Assembly: GCF_032714475.1 (NCBI RefSeq) | Contig: NZ_JAWDKD010000026.1 | Location: forward strand, 12,427-76,426 | Length of the DNA: 64,000 nt | Direction: 5' to 3' | Source of the DNA: Methanolapillus africanus | GTDB taxonomy: Archaea; Halobacteriota; Methanosarcinia; Methanosarcinales; Methanosarcinaceae | Shown: positions 36,681 through 46,572 of the stretch, one piece after another | Numbering within the stretch: position 1 is the stretch's first letter | Layout of the letters: every line of letters starts with the position of its first letter | The notes under the pieces: generated by a model | What the model saw: only the letters and a program-made list of their open reading frames with translations | Told to the model about the DNA's origin: nothing | Databases searched by the model: none | Translations under genes and position numbers: made by a program

Positions 36681-37093
36681 TCTTTTAAAATTTTAATTTC
36701 CTCTTCCAACTTATTAACTCTTAATTGCAAGTCCAAATATTCACTATCTTTTTTATTTTGACTATACAATACAATAGCTGAAGAAATTCCGCCCAATGTC
36801 GCTGTAACTGATATCAATGTTGCTTGAAACAAACCCTGAAAAGATTGATCTTGATTTAAAACAACTGTGTCATAGGTTTCTGTATTAATGAAAATAATAT
36901 AATAAAATATAAACTCTGCAAATACAAAAACAAATCCAATAGAAAAGAAAAAAACTCCAAAAGACATTAATGGAATACTCCAATTACATTTCCATTGAGT
37001 GGATTCTTTTCTCCAGGAGTGACCTATTCCAAATATAATAATACCTAAAACACCAATAAAACCGCTGACAAAAAGAGAAATAAAATTAACCAT
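36677..37093 (-). CDS. Small membrane protein with C-terminal coiled coil
   Basis: The 138-residue product has three likely membrane spans (about residues 3-22, 43-68 and 88-110) and ends in a short coiled coil (LQLRVNKLEEEIKILK). No family is recognised. The layout of membrane segments plus coil recalls the TAG-containing protein at 11224-12048. GGTGA precedes the ATG. It lies upstream of porB in map order but is separated by only 35 bases from its stop, on the same strand. Confidence 0.6.
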   Translation of the reverse strand: MVNFISLFVSGFIGVLGIIIFGIGHSWRKESTQWKCNWSIPLMSFGVFFFSIGFVFVFAEFIFYYIIFINTETYDTVVLNQDQSFQGLFQATLISVTATLGGISSAIVLYSQNKKDSEYLDLQLRVNKLEEEIKILKD

Positions 37094-37128
37094 TTAATCA
37101 CCAAAAAAGTAAAAAAGAGCTTGATAAA

Positions 37129-38025
37129 TTATTTATCAAGCCCGTAGAAAGCGATATTCTTGTCGGCCATCGCTTGAATCTTCTTAATTTCCTCTGCGCC
37201 GCCTTCCATTTTAAACAAGTGTTTGAAACGGGATTGGGTTTTGAGGTAGTCTTCCACCGGTTTCGGATCCTTCACCTTTTTCACGCTGGTGACGACGCCG
37301 TCTTCCATTTCGAAAAGCGGCCAGAGGCATGTGTCGACAGCCAATTTGGCGATTTCGATGGTTTTGGACGAGTCAAAACCCCAGCCGGTCGGGCAGGGAG
37401 CGTGGGCGTGAATGTAGGTCGGGCCGACCACATCGGTCGCTTTTTTGACTTTTTTAATCATGTCGTTGGCGTAGCCGATAGAGGTGGTGGCGACATACGG
37501 GGAACCGTGAGCGGCCATAATGGCCGGCATGTCTTTCTTTTTGGTCGCGTTGCCGTAAGACGCTTTTCCGAACGGACTGGTCGTCGTGGACGCGCCGAAA
37601 GGCGTTCCGCTGCTGCGCTGGACGCCGGTGTTCATGTACGCTTCGTTGTCGATACAAACGTAAGTGATGTCGTGTCCGCGTTCAAACGCGCCGGAAAGGG
37701 CGCCGATGCCGATGTCCATGGTGGATCCGTCGCCGCCGATGCCGATCACTTTCGTGTTGTTTTTGCGGCCGAGCGCAATGAGGGCTGCTTCGACGCCGGA
37801 GGCAACCGCGCCGCCGTTTTCGAAGAGCGAGTGAATCCAGGGGACGTTCCAAGCGGTTTTCGGGAACGGTGTGGTCATCACTTCCAAACAGCCGGTCGGG
37901 TTCACGATAATACAGTCCGAGCCGACCGCCATCAAAACGTATTTGGCGGCGAGCGCGTCACAACATCCGGCACAGCCGTTGTGGCCGGGCGTGAGCAAAT
38001 TGAAAGGCTTGTTGTCGGTGCTCAT
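37129..38025 (-). CDS. porB: Pyruvate:ferredoxin oxidoreductase beta subunit
   Basis: The 298-residue thiamine-diphosphate subunit has CAGCCDAL with cluster cysteines, and GIGGDGSTMDIG with the downstream IDNEAYMNTGVQRSSGTP for TPP and magnesium. It works with PorA, PorC and PorD to interconvert pyruvate and acetyl-CoA plus CO2 with ferredoxin; in methanogens it runs mainly toward pyruvate. Its ATG overlaps the porA stop (ATGA) and follows AAGGAGGA. It is the last gene of the operon. Confidence 0.96.
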   Translation of the reverse strand: MSTDNKPFNLLTPGHNGCAGCCDALAAKYVLMAVGSDCIIVNPTGCLEVMTTPFPKTAWNVPWIHSLFENGGAVASGVEAALIALGRKNNTKVIGIGGDGSTMDIGIGALSGAFERGHDITYVCIDNEAYMNTGVQRSSGTPFGASTTTSPFGKASYGNATKKKDMPAIMAAHGSPYVATTSIGYANDMIKKVKKATDVVGPTYIHAHAPCPTGWGFDSSKTIEIAKLAVDTCLWPLFEMEDGVVTSVKKVKDPKPVEDYLKTQSRFKHLFKMEGGAEEIKKIQAMADKNIAFYGLDK

Positions 38026-39236
38026 AACAAATCCTCCTTGACGTCGTTGAAACGCGATTCAATCGTGATCTTTCCGGTTTTTGCAACCGTTTTCGTTTCC
38101 TCGATGATTTCTTCAATGTGAGACGGTTTAATGTCGCGGCCGCCGTGTCCGACCATGTAGCCGATCATCGGAATCCGGGTCGGGGTGTTGTACATGCCGG
38201 CTTTGATTTCCGTGAACAAAATGCCTTCGTTGCGGCCCAGAGAAATGTCTTTCTCAATGACGGCAATCGCTTTGGCTTTGCCCAGTGCTTTGTTGATGAC
38301 TTCCGTCGGGAACGGGCGAAAAGCGCGGATTTTTAAGATACCGACTTTTTCGCCGCGGGCGCGGTAGGCGTCGACAACGTCTTTCATCGTTCCGAGAACG
38401 GAGCCGAACGACACGAGAACAATTTCGGCGTCTTCCATTTGATATTCGTCAATGAGGCCGCCGTGGTAGCGTCCGGTGACTTTTTGGAAGTCCTTGGCCG
38501 CTTGTTCGATAATCGGAAGCGCACGTTTCATGGCTTCTTCTTGCGAATACCGGAATTCCGTGTAGAACGACGGGTCAGCCAGCGTACCGAACGATTTCGG
38601 ATTTTTCGGATCCAAATAGTTGTCCGGTTTAAACGGCGGCAAGAATTTGTCCGCTTCGCCTTGGTCCATCAAAACGACCGGTTCGTACACGTGGGACAAT
38701 TGGAATCCGTCCATACAAACCATAATCGGAAGGAGGACATTTTTGTCTTCGGCAATCTTAAACGCCTGAAGAACCGTGTCGGCCGCTTCCTGAGTGTCTT
38801 CGGTATAGATTTGAATCCAGCCGCAGTCGCGTTGGGACAAGGAGTCCTGCTGGTCGTTCCAGATGTTGATCGGGGCGCCGACGGCGCGGTTGACGACCGT
38901 CATCACGATCGGAAGGCGCATGCCGGAGGCGTTGAACAACGCTTCGTGCATCAATAAAAGTCCTTGGGACGTGGTGGCCGAGTAAGTCCGGGCGCCGGTT
39001 GCGGACGCGCCGATGAGTGCGGAAATCGCGGAGAATTCGGACTCGACGTTGATGTATTCGCAGCCCGGAATTTCGGCGTCTGCCATCATTTTGGATAAGT
39101 CTTCCACGATGTGGGTCTGGGGCGTAATCGGGTACGCGGAGATGACCTGCGGACGGGAAACTTTCGCGGCGTGCGCGGTCGCGTAAGAACCTTCGACGAC
39201 GACCATCTTGGATTTGTCTTTCGGGTTGACTGCCAT
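38022..39236 (-). CDS. porA: Pyruvate:ferredoxin oxidoreductase alpha subunit
   Basis: The 404-residue product has the pyrimidine-binding domain of 2-oxoacid oxidoreductases (SAYPITPQTHIVEDLS, then YSATTSQGLLLMHEALFNASG). It forms the substrate site with PorB. The ATG at 39236 shares a base with the porD stop (TAATG) and follows GGAGGAG; the longer frame is out of family. The length is normal. Confidence 0.96.
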   Translation of the reverse strand: MAVNPKDKSKMVVVEGSYATAHAAKVSRPQVISAYPITPQTHIVEDLSKMMADAEIPGCEYINVESEFSAISALIGASATGARTYSATTSQGLLLMHEALFNASGMRLPIVMTVVNRAVGAPINIWNDQQDSLSQRDCGWIQIYTEDTQEAADTVLQAFKIAEDKNVLLPIMVCMDGFQLSHVYEPVVLMDQGEADKFLPPFKPDNYLDPKNPKSFGTLADPSFYTEFRYSQEEAMKRALPIIEQAAKDFQKVTGRYHGGLIDEYQMEDAEIVLVSFGSVLGTMKDVVDAYRARGEKVGILKIRAFRPFPTEVINKALGKAKAIAVIEKDISLGRNEGILFTEIKAGMYNTPTRIPMIGYMVGHGGRDIKPSHIEEIIEETKTVAKTGKITIESRFNDVKEDLL

Positions 39237-39517
39237 TATTTCTCCTCCAACGTCATGGTGATCACGTCTTTGGGGCATTCGTTCGCGCAAATGCCGCATC
39301 CTTTGCAATAATCATAATTGGCTTTGTACAAGCACTTTCCTTTGTCGTTGGCCGTTGCCGGGTCCGGATAAATGCACATGTCCGGGCAGGCGATTTCACA
39401 AATCGCGCAGCGGATGCATTTGTCGTAATCAAAGACCGGCATAAATGTTCTCCAGCCGCCGGTTTTGTTTTCCATGGCGGTTCCCGGGTCGCAGACGGCG
39501 CCGATTGTCACTTTCAT
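39236..39517 (-). CDS. porD: Pyruvate:ferredoxin oxidoreductase delta subunit (ferredoxin-like)
   Basis: The 93-residue product has two 4Fe-4S motifs, CIRCAICEIACP and CKGCGICANECP, which relay electrons from the TPP site to ferredoxin. It overlaps the gamma subunit gene upstream by four bases and porA downstream by one, so all are translationally coupled. Confidence 0.95.
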   Translation of the reverse strand: MKVTIGAVCDPGTAMENKTGGWRTFMPVFDYDKCIRCAICEIACPDMCIYPDPATANDKGKCLYKANYDYCKGCGICANECPKDVITMTLEEK

Positions 39518-40068
39518 TCTTCCATCTCCTTCTTGACAGCGTCGTAAGCTGTTTGAATGGCCTCGGCATTTTTCCGGCCGACTTCGCCGGAGAAACGGTC
39601 GCGAACGGCGTCCTGAATGGACGGGACAGCCACTTCGCCGGTGGCCGCCGCAAAGGCGCCCAGCAAAACCGTGTTCACAATCGGAACACCAATGATATCA
39701 ATCGCGATTTTGGTCGCGTCCACCGTTAAAATCCGGGCTTTCGTATCCAAATTTTTAAAAGCGCTCGCGGATTCTTTGGTGTTGATGATGAGCGCGCCGG
39801 TCGGCTTGAGACCGCCGGTCACGTTGACGACGTCAAGGAGCGTCGGATCTTGGACGATGACGTAGTCCGGTTCATAAATTTGACTTCTGATTCGAATCGG
39901 CATGGTGTCGAGACGGGTAAACGCCTGAACAGGCGCTCCGCGGCGTTCCACACCGAAAGCCGGGAAAGCTTGAGAATATTTTCCATCGCTGAAAGCGGCA
40001 ATGGAAAGAAGCTCAGCGGCCGTGACGGATCCCTGCCCGCCGCGTCCATGAATTCTGATTTCTTTCAT
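39514..40068 (-). CDS. porC: Pyruvate:ferredoxin oxidoreductase gamma subunit
   Basis: The 184-residue product has the gamma-domain signature IHGRGGQGSVTAAELL and FPAFGVERRGAPVQAFTR. It is the first gene of the operon porC-porD-porA-porB (gamma is also called porG). GAGGTTACC precedes the ATG. Together the four genes give the complete four-subunit archaeal enzyme. Confidence 0.95.
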   Translation of the reverse strand: MKEIRIHGRGGQGSVTAAELLSIAAFSDGKYSQAFPAFGVERRGAPVQAFTRLDTMPIRIRSQIYEPDYVIVQDPTLLDVVNVTGGLKPTGALIINTKESASAFKNLDTKARILTVDATKIAIDIIGVPIVNTVLLGAFAAATGEVAVPSIQDAVRDRFSGEVGRKNAEAIQTAYDAVKKEMEE

Positions 40069-40526
40069 TCTGGTAACCTCTAAAAATGATTAAGTAGGCT
40101 AAGTATCGTTTTTGAATGGTTTTTCCGTTCAGTTTTTGTTCGTTTTTCAACAAAAAAACCAAAATATCAGTCAAAATACCAATCGAAAAACCTGTCAAAA
40201 GTCACGATTTTCGACCGGGTTTTCGGGTCCGTTTTTATGAAAAAGAAGCCATTGCGGCTCGTTTTCGGTTATATATTGTGTGACTAATAATAATGACAAA
40301 TGCTAAACTCTATCGTTCCATATTAAGCTTTTGGCGTTGGTTTACGTTTAAAAAATGAGGAAGATGAAATCCATCTAAATATGTATTGGGGTGACATTAT
40401 TTTGCTATTAAATATAATTTTTATTTTATGAAAAAGAGATTTATTTATTCAGGGGCGAAAGGTTAACAATATCTTCTAAAAACTATTCGCCAATATTCTA
40501 AAAATTATTCACCAATATTCTAAAAA
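40069..40526. promoter_or_regulatory. por upstream region with TATA-like element
   Basis: On the minus strand a TATA-like AATATATAAC lies at 40269-40277. If it is used, the por mRNA has a leader of about 175 bases, long for an archaeon. I recognise no riboswitch in it. The remaining stretch toward 40526 is AT-rich, with the direct repeat ATTCTAAAAATTATTC just before the dus stop, and holds no gene. Confidence 0.4.
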
Positions 40527-41567
40527 TTATTTCCCAATCTTCTCAAAATATTTCTCCAAAACATCCACAATCTGCCCCGCCAAAACCCGTCGGCTCTCTG
40601 CAATTTCTTCGTCGTTCAAATGCCGGAGCCTTGTTTCTTTTTGAAGGCTGGCAATCTCAAGACGCATGTCTTTCGAGTGCTGCAAACCTTTTGTGAACCA
40701 CTGGGCATGGGATTTGATGTTCACATGAGCATACAGATTATATGTCTCTAACAGGAAGCAATATCTTTTAAAATCCAAAATCCGCTGCCGGAATTCTTCT
40801 TGAAAGGCCGCTTCATCTTTTGTTTCGCTTTCTTCAAAATCAGACGACAGGGCTTTTTTCATGTGTTCAAAAATGCCGGGATTCCCGATTGCGCCCCGGC
40901 CGATCATAAATCCATCACATCCGGTTTCAATCGCCTGTTTCAAATCTTGGGGCGTAAAAATATCACCATTTAATATGACCGGAATCGATACGTTTTCTTT
41001 GATTTGTTCAACGGCGTTCCAATTCGCTTTTCCGGAATAACCTTGCGCTGCCGTCCGGGCGTGAACCGAAATCCAAGCGGCTCCTGCGTCTTCTAAGGAT
41101 TTTGCCAACGCGACGGTTCTTTCCGTTTCCCGGTAGAGGCGGATTTTGGCGGTGACCGGCGTTTTCAGATTTTCCGATAGTTTGGCGATAATCGCCGGCG
41201 GCACAGAAGTGTCGTTGAGGAGGTAGGCGCCGCACTTGTCTTTCAGAATTTTCGGAGACGGACATCCCATATTAATGTCAATAACCGCCGGGCGGAGTTT
41301 TTCTTCCAAACCAACGGCCGCCTCGCAAATTGAATCTGCCGACGGACCCACAATTTGAATCCCGTACGGTTTTTGATCATAAGAAATTCCCCGGTCCATC
41401 GCGAAAGAATCGCCGTTGAGAAAACCCGCCGCGTTGATCATTTCCGTGAACGTAAAGTCCGCGCCCTTCTCATGGCAAAGCATCCGAAAAGCGGGATTGG
41501 TGACGTCCGCCATCGGCGCCAAAAGAAGCGGGCGCTTGGAAAAATCAAGAATCATGCGTTTTGTCAT
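40527..41567 (-). CDS. tRNA-dihydrouridine synthase
   Basis: The 346-residue flavoprotein has LAPMADVTNPAFR at the FMN site, the catalytic cysteine in INMGCPSPK, and the later motifs ISVHARTAAQGYSG and GDGFMIGRGAIGNP (with a C in place of the first residue). It reduces uridine in tRNA D-loops. Length and motif order are normal for the Dus family. It is transcribed away from the corrinoid methyltransferase gene. Confidence 0.92.
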   Translation of the reverse strand: MTKRMILDFSKRPLLLAPMADVTNPAFRMLCHEKGADFTFTEMINAAGFLNGDSFAMDRGISYDQKPYGIQIVGPSADSICEAAVGLEEKLRPAVIDINMGCPSPKILKDKCGAYLLNDTSVPPAIIAKLSENLKTPVTAKIRLYRETERTVALAKSLEDAGAAWISVHARTAAQGYSGKANWNAVEQIKENVSIPVILNGDIFTPQDLKQAIETGCDGFMIGRGAIGNPGIFEHMKKALSSDFEESETKDEAAFQEEFRQRILDFKRYCFLLETYNLYAHVNIKSHAQWFTKGLQHSKDMRLEIASLQKETRLRHLNDEEIAESRRVLAGQIVDVLEKYFEKIGK

Positions 41568-41770
41568 AACAATCTAAGTAATTAAACGTTTGTCAAACGG
41601 AATAAACAGTGTCAGCTCATATTTTATTATTTTTTTGTTTAGATAATTATAAAGCCGTTATAAAAATTAACCCCATTTATAAAAATGGTATAGTTGTTTA
41701 TATTTTACGAGTTAATCAGATTAACACCAATTCTCCCGTTTGTGCTTTTGATAAAACTAAAAAGTTTATG

Positions 41771-41882
41771 TTATATATTTACGGGTCATTTTGAACATGC
41801 TGATGTGACCCCTTCATATCAAAAAACGAACCGTTGTTTTTTGTTTTGCTTTTTTCGTTTTTCCGTCCCGGAAAAAACGAAT
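41771..41882 (+). promoter_or_regulatory. Promoter and structured leader of the corrinoid methyltransferase gene
   Basis: A TATA-like TTATATATTT lies at 41771-41780, followed at once by the inverted repeat GGGTCA (41783-41788)/TGACCC (41806-41811). A hairpin TCGTTTTTCC/GGAAAAAACGA lies at 41855-41880, inside the expected leader of roughly 170 bases. Regulation at transcription or in the leader is plausible, as methanogen methyltransferase genes are commonly substrate controlled. Confidence 0.45.
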
Positions 41883-41974
41883 CGGAAAGAAAGCCGGCAA
41901 AAATCAAGGATTCAAAAATAACATCAGCCCATAGTCCATTTACGTGGTTTTTCGAAATGAGATGGTGATTATAT

Positions 41975-43891
41975 ATGACAAAAGAAGAAATCTTAAAAGC
42001 ACTGGCTGATGCCGTTATTACAGGCGACGACGACGAAGCCGTCGAATACGCCGAAAAAGCGCTCAAAGCCGGCATTGACCCCCAAGAAGCGATTGTGGAC
42101 GGATTGGCCAAAGGAATGGCCATCATGGGCGACAAATATGAGCGCGGCGAAGCGTTCGTTCCGCACCTGATGATCGCCTCCGCTGCCCTTTATGAAGGCA
42201 TGGACGTCCTCACCCCACACATCAAAGTCGACCCGTCCAACCGCGCCGTCACCGGCGTTATCGGAACCATTGAAGGCGACGTTCACGACATCGGTAAAAA
42301 CTTGGTGAAAACCATGATGGCCGCTGCCGGATTCACAATGATCGACCTCGGCAACGACGTCCCGATCGAGAAATTCATCACAGCCGCCAAAGAAAACAAA
42401 GCCGACATCTTGTCCGTGAGCGCTTTGATGACCACCACCATGACCGGTATGGACAAAATCTCCGAGCTGCTCCTCGAAAACGGTTACCGCGACTCCTTGA
42501 TCTTCATGGTCGGCGGCGCCCCGGTCTCGGAACAATACGCCAAAAGCGTTGGTGCCGACGGAACCTGTAAAGACGCGGCCACAGCCGTCGCCTTTGCCAA
42601 AGAAAAGACATCCAAATTGGCGCCGGCAAACGAACGCTGGAGCGACGCCAAGTTGAGCATTACCAAAACCAAATACAAGGACGCTGTTCTCAAAAAGAAG
42701 GCTGCCTCCAAAGCCGGATCCAACATCTCGCTTGAAACCGCCAAGAAAGTCATTGCCGAATACGAAAAAGTCGGTACCAAAAAGGCGTCCAAGATGTCCC
42801 ACAAGGACCGTGTCTTCGGCGCGCTCGGCGACAAAAAAGTGGACCGGCTCCCCTGCTACCCATTGGCCTGCGGTATCACCCGTAAATTCGTGCCGGCTTC
42901 CTACAAGGAATATGCCACCAACCCCAAGGTCTTCTCGGACTCGGCTTACGCCGCCGTGAAATACTTGGATGTCGACACCTATGTCGGTTTGACCGACTTG
43001 TCCATCACCAGCGCCGACGTCGGCGCCGGCGTTTCCTATCCGGAAGAAGACACACCGTCCACCACCGGACACTTGCACGAATACGACGACATCGTGATCC
43101 CGGAAATCAAGAAAGGAACCCGTATCTACAACCACATCCAGGCCGGCAAGCAAACGATGGAAAAACTCCACCGTGAAGAAATCAACGCGCCGTTCGTGGC
43201 CTTCCACGAAGGACCGTTGTTGACCTTGACGCAAGCCATGGGCGCCGACCGTGTTCTCCACGACATGAGCACCAACCCGAAAGAGGTTCACAAAGCCTTG
43301 GAAAGAATCACCGAATTCGTCTGCGACATCTCCACCCAATTCTTTGAAGAAGGTGCGGCCGATGCCATTTGTGTCGACAACCTGTGGTCCAACAACGTGA
43401 TCATGAGCGCCGACCAATACTGGGAATTCGACGGTAAATACGTGTACGACAGCCAGATTCCGGTCTTTAAGAAGTACAACGCACCGTACGTGATTCACAA
43501 CTGTGCCGACGCGGTTCACTTCGACATCCAGATCCGCAAGTTCGGAACGGCGCTTTACAGCTACGCCTACTACGAAAAGAACAGAAGCAAGGGCTCGAAG
43601 AACTACGCTGACTTGATTCCGGCCTACTCCGACATCTGCTGTATGATGGGAGAAGTGGACCCGATTCAGTTCATGAACAACGACGAGCAAACCTATGCCA
43701 ACATCAGAAACGATACCGTCAAATTGATGGACGGGGTCCTCAACACACTCAAAGAAAACGGACGGCAGTCTAAATACGTGATGTCGACCGGCTGTGAAGT
43801 GCCGCCGGAAGGCTCCCTCATGAGTGTGAAAACAATGGTGGACACCGTCAAAGAAGTCGGTGAAGACATGTACAAGAAAATCATCGGCTGA
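41975..43891 (+). CDS. Corrinoid protein fused to a UroD/MtaA-type methyltransferase (Mts-like)
   Basis: The 638-residue product joins two proteins. Residues 1-215 are an MtaC/MtbC-type corrinoid domain with the cobalamin motif D102-x-H104-x-x-G (EGDVHDIGKN). After a Lys/Ala-rich linker, residues 274-638 are a methyltransferase of the MtaA/MtbA fold with a zinc site His508-x-Cys510 (IHNCAD) and Cys607. Fusions of this kind include the methylsulfide:CoM methyltransferases MtsD/MtsF/MtsH of Methanosarcina, so methylated thiols are a possible substrate; this is inference. GGTGAT precedes the ATG. Its codon use is more GC-rich than its neighbours, suggesting high expression. Confidence 0.75.
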   Translation: MTKEEILKALADAVITGDDDEAVEYAEKALKAGIDPQEAIVDGLAKGMAIMGDKYERGEAFVPHLMIASAALYEGMDVLTPHIKVDPSNRAVTGVIGTIEGDVHDIGKNLVKTMMAAAGFTMIDLGNDVPIEKFITAAKENKADILSVSALMTTTMTGMDKISELLLENGYRDSLIFMVGGAPVSEQYAKSVGADGTCKDAATAVAFAKEKTSKLAPANERWSDAKLSITKTKYKDAVLKKKAASKAGSNISLETAKKVIAEYEKVGTKKASKMSHKDRVFGALGDKKVDRLPCYPLACGITRKFVPASYKEYATNPKVFSDSAYAAVKYLDVDTYVGLTDLSITSADVGAGVSYPEEDTPSTTGHLHEYDDIVIPEIKKGTRIYNHIQAGKQTMEKLHREEINAPFVAFHEGPLLTLTQAMGADRVLHDMSTNPKEVHKALERITEFVCDISTQFFEEGAADAICVDNLWSNNVIMSADQYWEFDGKYVYDSQIPVFKKYNAPYVIHNCADAVHFDIQIRKFGTALYSYAYYEKNRSKGSKNYADLIPAYSDICCMMGEVDPIQFMNNDEQTYANIRNDTVKLMDGVLNTLKENGRQSKYVMSTGCEVPPEGSLMSVKTMVDTVKEVGEDMYKKIIG

Positions 43892-44052
43892 ACTCAATAA
43901 AAAACAACGAGACAAACTCAAACATAACCGAACATAACCGAACGTAAAACAACACACCGTAAACCGTCAATCAACCCGTGCCGGCCGGAATCGCTCACAA
44001 AAGGCTAACCTCACATTGAAAACACACTGCCTTTTGCAATCACCTTTTCCGG

Positions 44053-44095
44053 CCGCTTTAGAAAAAATCCCCCTCAATATTTTTTCTAAAAGCGG
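44053..44095 (+). terminator. Large hairpin downstream of the corrinoid methyltransferase gene
   Basis: Arms CCGCTTTAGAAAAAAT (44053-44068) and ATTTTTTCTAAAAGCGG (44079-44095) pair over 16 bases with one bulge. It lies 160 bases after the stop codon. It may stabilise the 3' end or stop transcription. Confidence 0.5.
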
Positions 44096-44342
44096 GAAGA
44101 CCGATGAGAAGAGAAACAAAACGAAAGGAAACCGACGAATTGTCCCGGTTTTCCTTTTCGTTTGTTTCTCTTATCCCCCAACAGCGGTTTACAAAAAACA
44201 GGTTAAATCTCCATATATCTCCAAACCCCCAACCCCCAAATCAAAATCCGAAACTCTAAAACCTCAAATCTAAACAACACACTAAAACACGAAATATCTA
44301 AAGTCTAAAATCGAAAATAGTCAAAAATCTCTCCAAAATTTG

Positions 44343-44380
44343 AAAACCGCCGTTTGTATCCGGCGGTTTTTCAAAATATT
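44343..44380 (+). terminator. Second terminator-like hairpin in the 43892-44527 gap
   Basis: The stem AAAACCGCCG/CGGCGGTTTT with loop TTTGTATC is followed by a T/A-rich stretch. With the hairpin at 44053-44095 it separates the corrinoid gene from the HyuA-like gene, so these are probably not one transcript. No gene is seen in this 636-base gap. Confidence 0.5.
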
Positions 44381-44527
44381 CTTTTCAGAACATTTTGAGT
44401 TTTTGTCCTCCGGTTTCAAAAACCCGAAATCCGATTTCATTTTTATTTTTCATTTCATACCGTTAATTTTTCACAAAATGATTGCCGGCGAATCGACCGG
44501 CTCAATTCAATAACAGGAGATGTGTTT

Positions 44528-46522
44528 ATGAATCTTGGTCTGGGAATAGACACCGGCGGAACATACACGGATGCCGTCTTGATGGATCTTTCAAGCGGCG
44601 CCGTTATCGAAAAAAGCAAAGCGTTGACAACTTATCCGGATCTCATTCTCGGAATTTCAAATGCCATCAACGGCCTGAATCCTGAAAATCTCCGGCACAT
44701 CAAGTTTACGTCCGTTTCAACAACGCTCGCCACCAACACGACGCTGGAAGGCAAAGGTTATCCGACCGGTTTGATTCTCATCGGTTATTCCGTCGCCGGC
44801 GATTTACCGGTCGACGATCTCATTGAAATCCGGGGCGGACACGACACGGACGGCAATGCGCTGGACGATCCCGCAGTCGACTTTGAATTGGTGGAAGAAT
44901 TTGTGAAAAGCACGCAAAGCAAAGTGGCGTCTTACGCGATCTCCTCCTTTTTCAGCGTCCGCAATCCGGAACATGAATTGATGGTCAAAGAATTCATTCA
45001 AAAGATGACGGATTTGCCGGTGGTGTGCGGTCACGAATTGTCCCGCGCGCTCGGCGTTTACGAACGGACGCTCACAGCGGTTTTGAACGCGCAGCTGATT
45101 CCGGTCACGCACCAGTTCGTGAAATCCATTTCCACCGTCATGCAAGACAAAGGCATTACGTCCGGCATGATGATTATGAAATGCGACGGCTCGCTTGTCT
45201 CGATTGACGAAGCGTTGAAGCGCCCGGTCGAATCCGTCTTTTCAGGGCCCGCTGCCAGCCTGGTCGGCGCCGCGCACCTGACCGGCAAAAGCACCTGCGT
45301 CACCATTGACGTCGGCGGCACCAGCACGGACATTTCCATGATCCAAAACGGTATTCCGTCCGTCAGCGATTCCGGCGCCATGGTCGGCGGCTGGAAAACC
45401 ATGGTCCGGGCCATTCAGATGACCACGTCGGCGCTCGGCGGCGACAGCCACGTTTGGTTCTATCAAGATATTCACATCGGTCCGCGCCGGGTCGTGCCGC
45501 TGTCGCTGGCCGCCGTTCAGTATCCGGGACTGGTTGCCAAACTCAAATGTGTGGACCGCCCGTCCGAGCGGATTTTGGACGCCGTTGTTCAAGGGACGTC
45601 CTTTTTCATCGCGTCCGGTCCGTCCACGCTCGATATCGCGCTCAGCGCCTATGAGCAAAAAGTGTACGACGCTATTTGTTCTGAAAAGGAACCGATGTCG
45701 GTTTATGAAATTTCCGGCAAAATCGGCGACCACCCGCTGATGTTCGGCAAAGCGCTGGACGCGTTGATTTTGAAACGCTACGTGACGCACATCGGCTTTA
45801 CGCCGACGGACGCGCTTCACGTCTTGGGCGTTTATTCCAAATGGGACAACGAAGCGGCAATGGTCGGCGCTAAAATTTTGGGCGATTACACGAACCGGAA
45901 ACCGGAAGACGTTTGCGAACGCATTCGGGAAATGGTGTCCGAAAAAATGGCAACGGATCTGGCCGCCTTTTTCCTGCCGTCCTTGAGCGCCGAAGACATC
46001 CGCGCGCTGGTGCTCGGATCGGCGTTTACCAAAATGAAAATCAATATGCCGGTGGTTCTGATCGGGGCGCCCGTCATGGCGTACAGCGATAAATTGTGCG
46101 AGCTTTTGGACATTGAATTGGTTCTTCCGAAATATTTCGACGTCGGCAATGCCGTCGGCGCGCTGGTCGGGGATGTGATTTTCCGGTCCGACGTCCTGAT
46201 TCGTCCGAAATCGGTCGGTTCAAATATTTACACGTCCTTTAATGAATCCGGTAAAACGGAATACGAATCCTATCAGGAAGCGATTCTGGAAGGTAAAAAG
46301 TGGATCGAGAACCGGATTTACGCCCATATGGAAACGTATGGTTTGTCGGAAGAATCCGTTCGGATTGAGATCCGGCAAGACGAAATTAAAGCCGGCTACG
46401 CCATTGAAAAACCGCTGGAAGTCCGGTTGTTCGGCGTTGGCGTCGGCACGCCGCGCAGAATTGAAACACTGGCGGACGACTCGTCGGAAGCGGCGAAAAA
46501 AGAAAGCAGCGTCACCGTTTAA
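44528..46522 (+). CDS. Hydantoinase/oxoprolinase (HyuA)-family ASKHA ATPase
   Basis: The 664-residue product has the actin-like ATPase motifs of HyuA: GIDTGGTYTDAVLMD at the N terminus, TLATNTTLEGKG, and VTIDVGGTSTDISMI near residue 260. HyuA proteins use ATP to open cyclic amides, but members beside corrinoid methyltransferase genes have no proven substrate. AGGAGA seven bases before ATG 44528 fixes the start. The chaperonin-like gene follows 50 bases later on the same strand. A role in maturing or activating the corrinoid protein is speculation from context. Confidence 0.75.
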   Translation: MNLGLGIDTGGTYTDAVLMDLSSGAVIEKSKALTTYPDLILGISNAINGLNPENLRHIKFTSVSTTLATNTTLEGKGYPTGLILIGYSVAGDLPVDDLIEIRGGHDTDGNALDDPAVDFELVEEFVKSTQSKVASYAISSFFSVRNPEHELMVKEFIQKMTDLPVVCGHELSRALGVYERTLTAVLNAQLIPVTHQFVKSISTVMQDKGITSGMMIMKCDGSLVSIDEALKRPVESVFSGPAASLVGAAHLTGKSTCVTIDVGGTSTDISMIQNGIPSVSDSGAMVGGWKTMVRAIQMTTSALGGDSHVWFYQDIHIGPRRVVPLSLAAVQYPGLVAKLKCVDRPSERILDAVVQGTSFFIASGPSTLDIALSAYEQKVYDAICSEKEPMSVYEISGKIGDHPLMFGKALDALILKRYVTHIGFTPTDALHVLGVYSKWDNEAAMVGAKILGDYTNRKPEDVCERIREMVSEKMATDLAAFFLPSLSAEDIRALVLGSAFTKMKINMPVVLIGAPVMAYSDKLCELLDIELVLPKYFDVGNAVGALVGDVIFRSDVLIRPKSVGSNIYTSFNESGKTEYESYQEAILEGKKWIENRIYAHMETYGLSEESVRIEIRQDEIKAGYAIEKPLEVRLFGVGVGTPRRIETLADDSSEAAKKESSVTV

Positions 46523-46572
46523 GAACATATAATCAATCAAAATCAATCAAAAACAATTTGGAGGTCATTCAT

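Noticed and set aside
41993..43957. A 654-codon frame antisense to the corrinoid methyltransferase
   Set aside because: Composition is His/Val/Gly/Phe-rich with no motif, as expected from the antisense of a strongly codon-biased gene; the sense frame has clear corrinoid and zinc motifs.
44804..45820. Antisense frames in the HyuA-like gene and similar shadows in por, cdc6, arcS and guaAB
   Set aside because: No ribosome site, no recognisable domain, and the opposite strand holds conserved enzymes.
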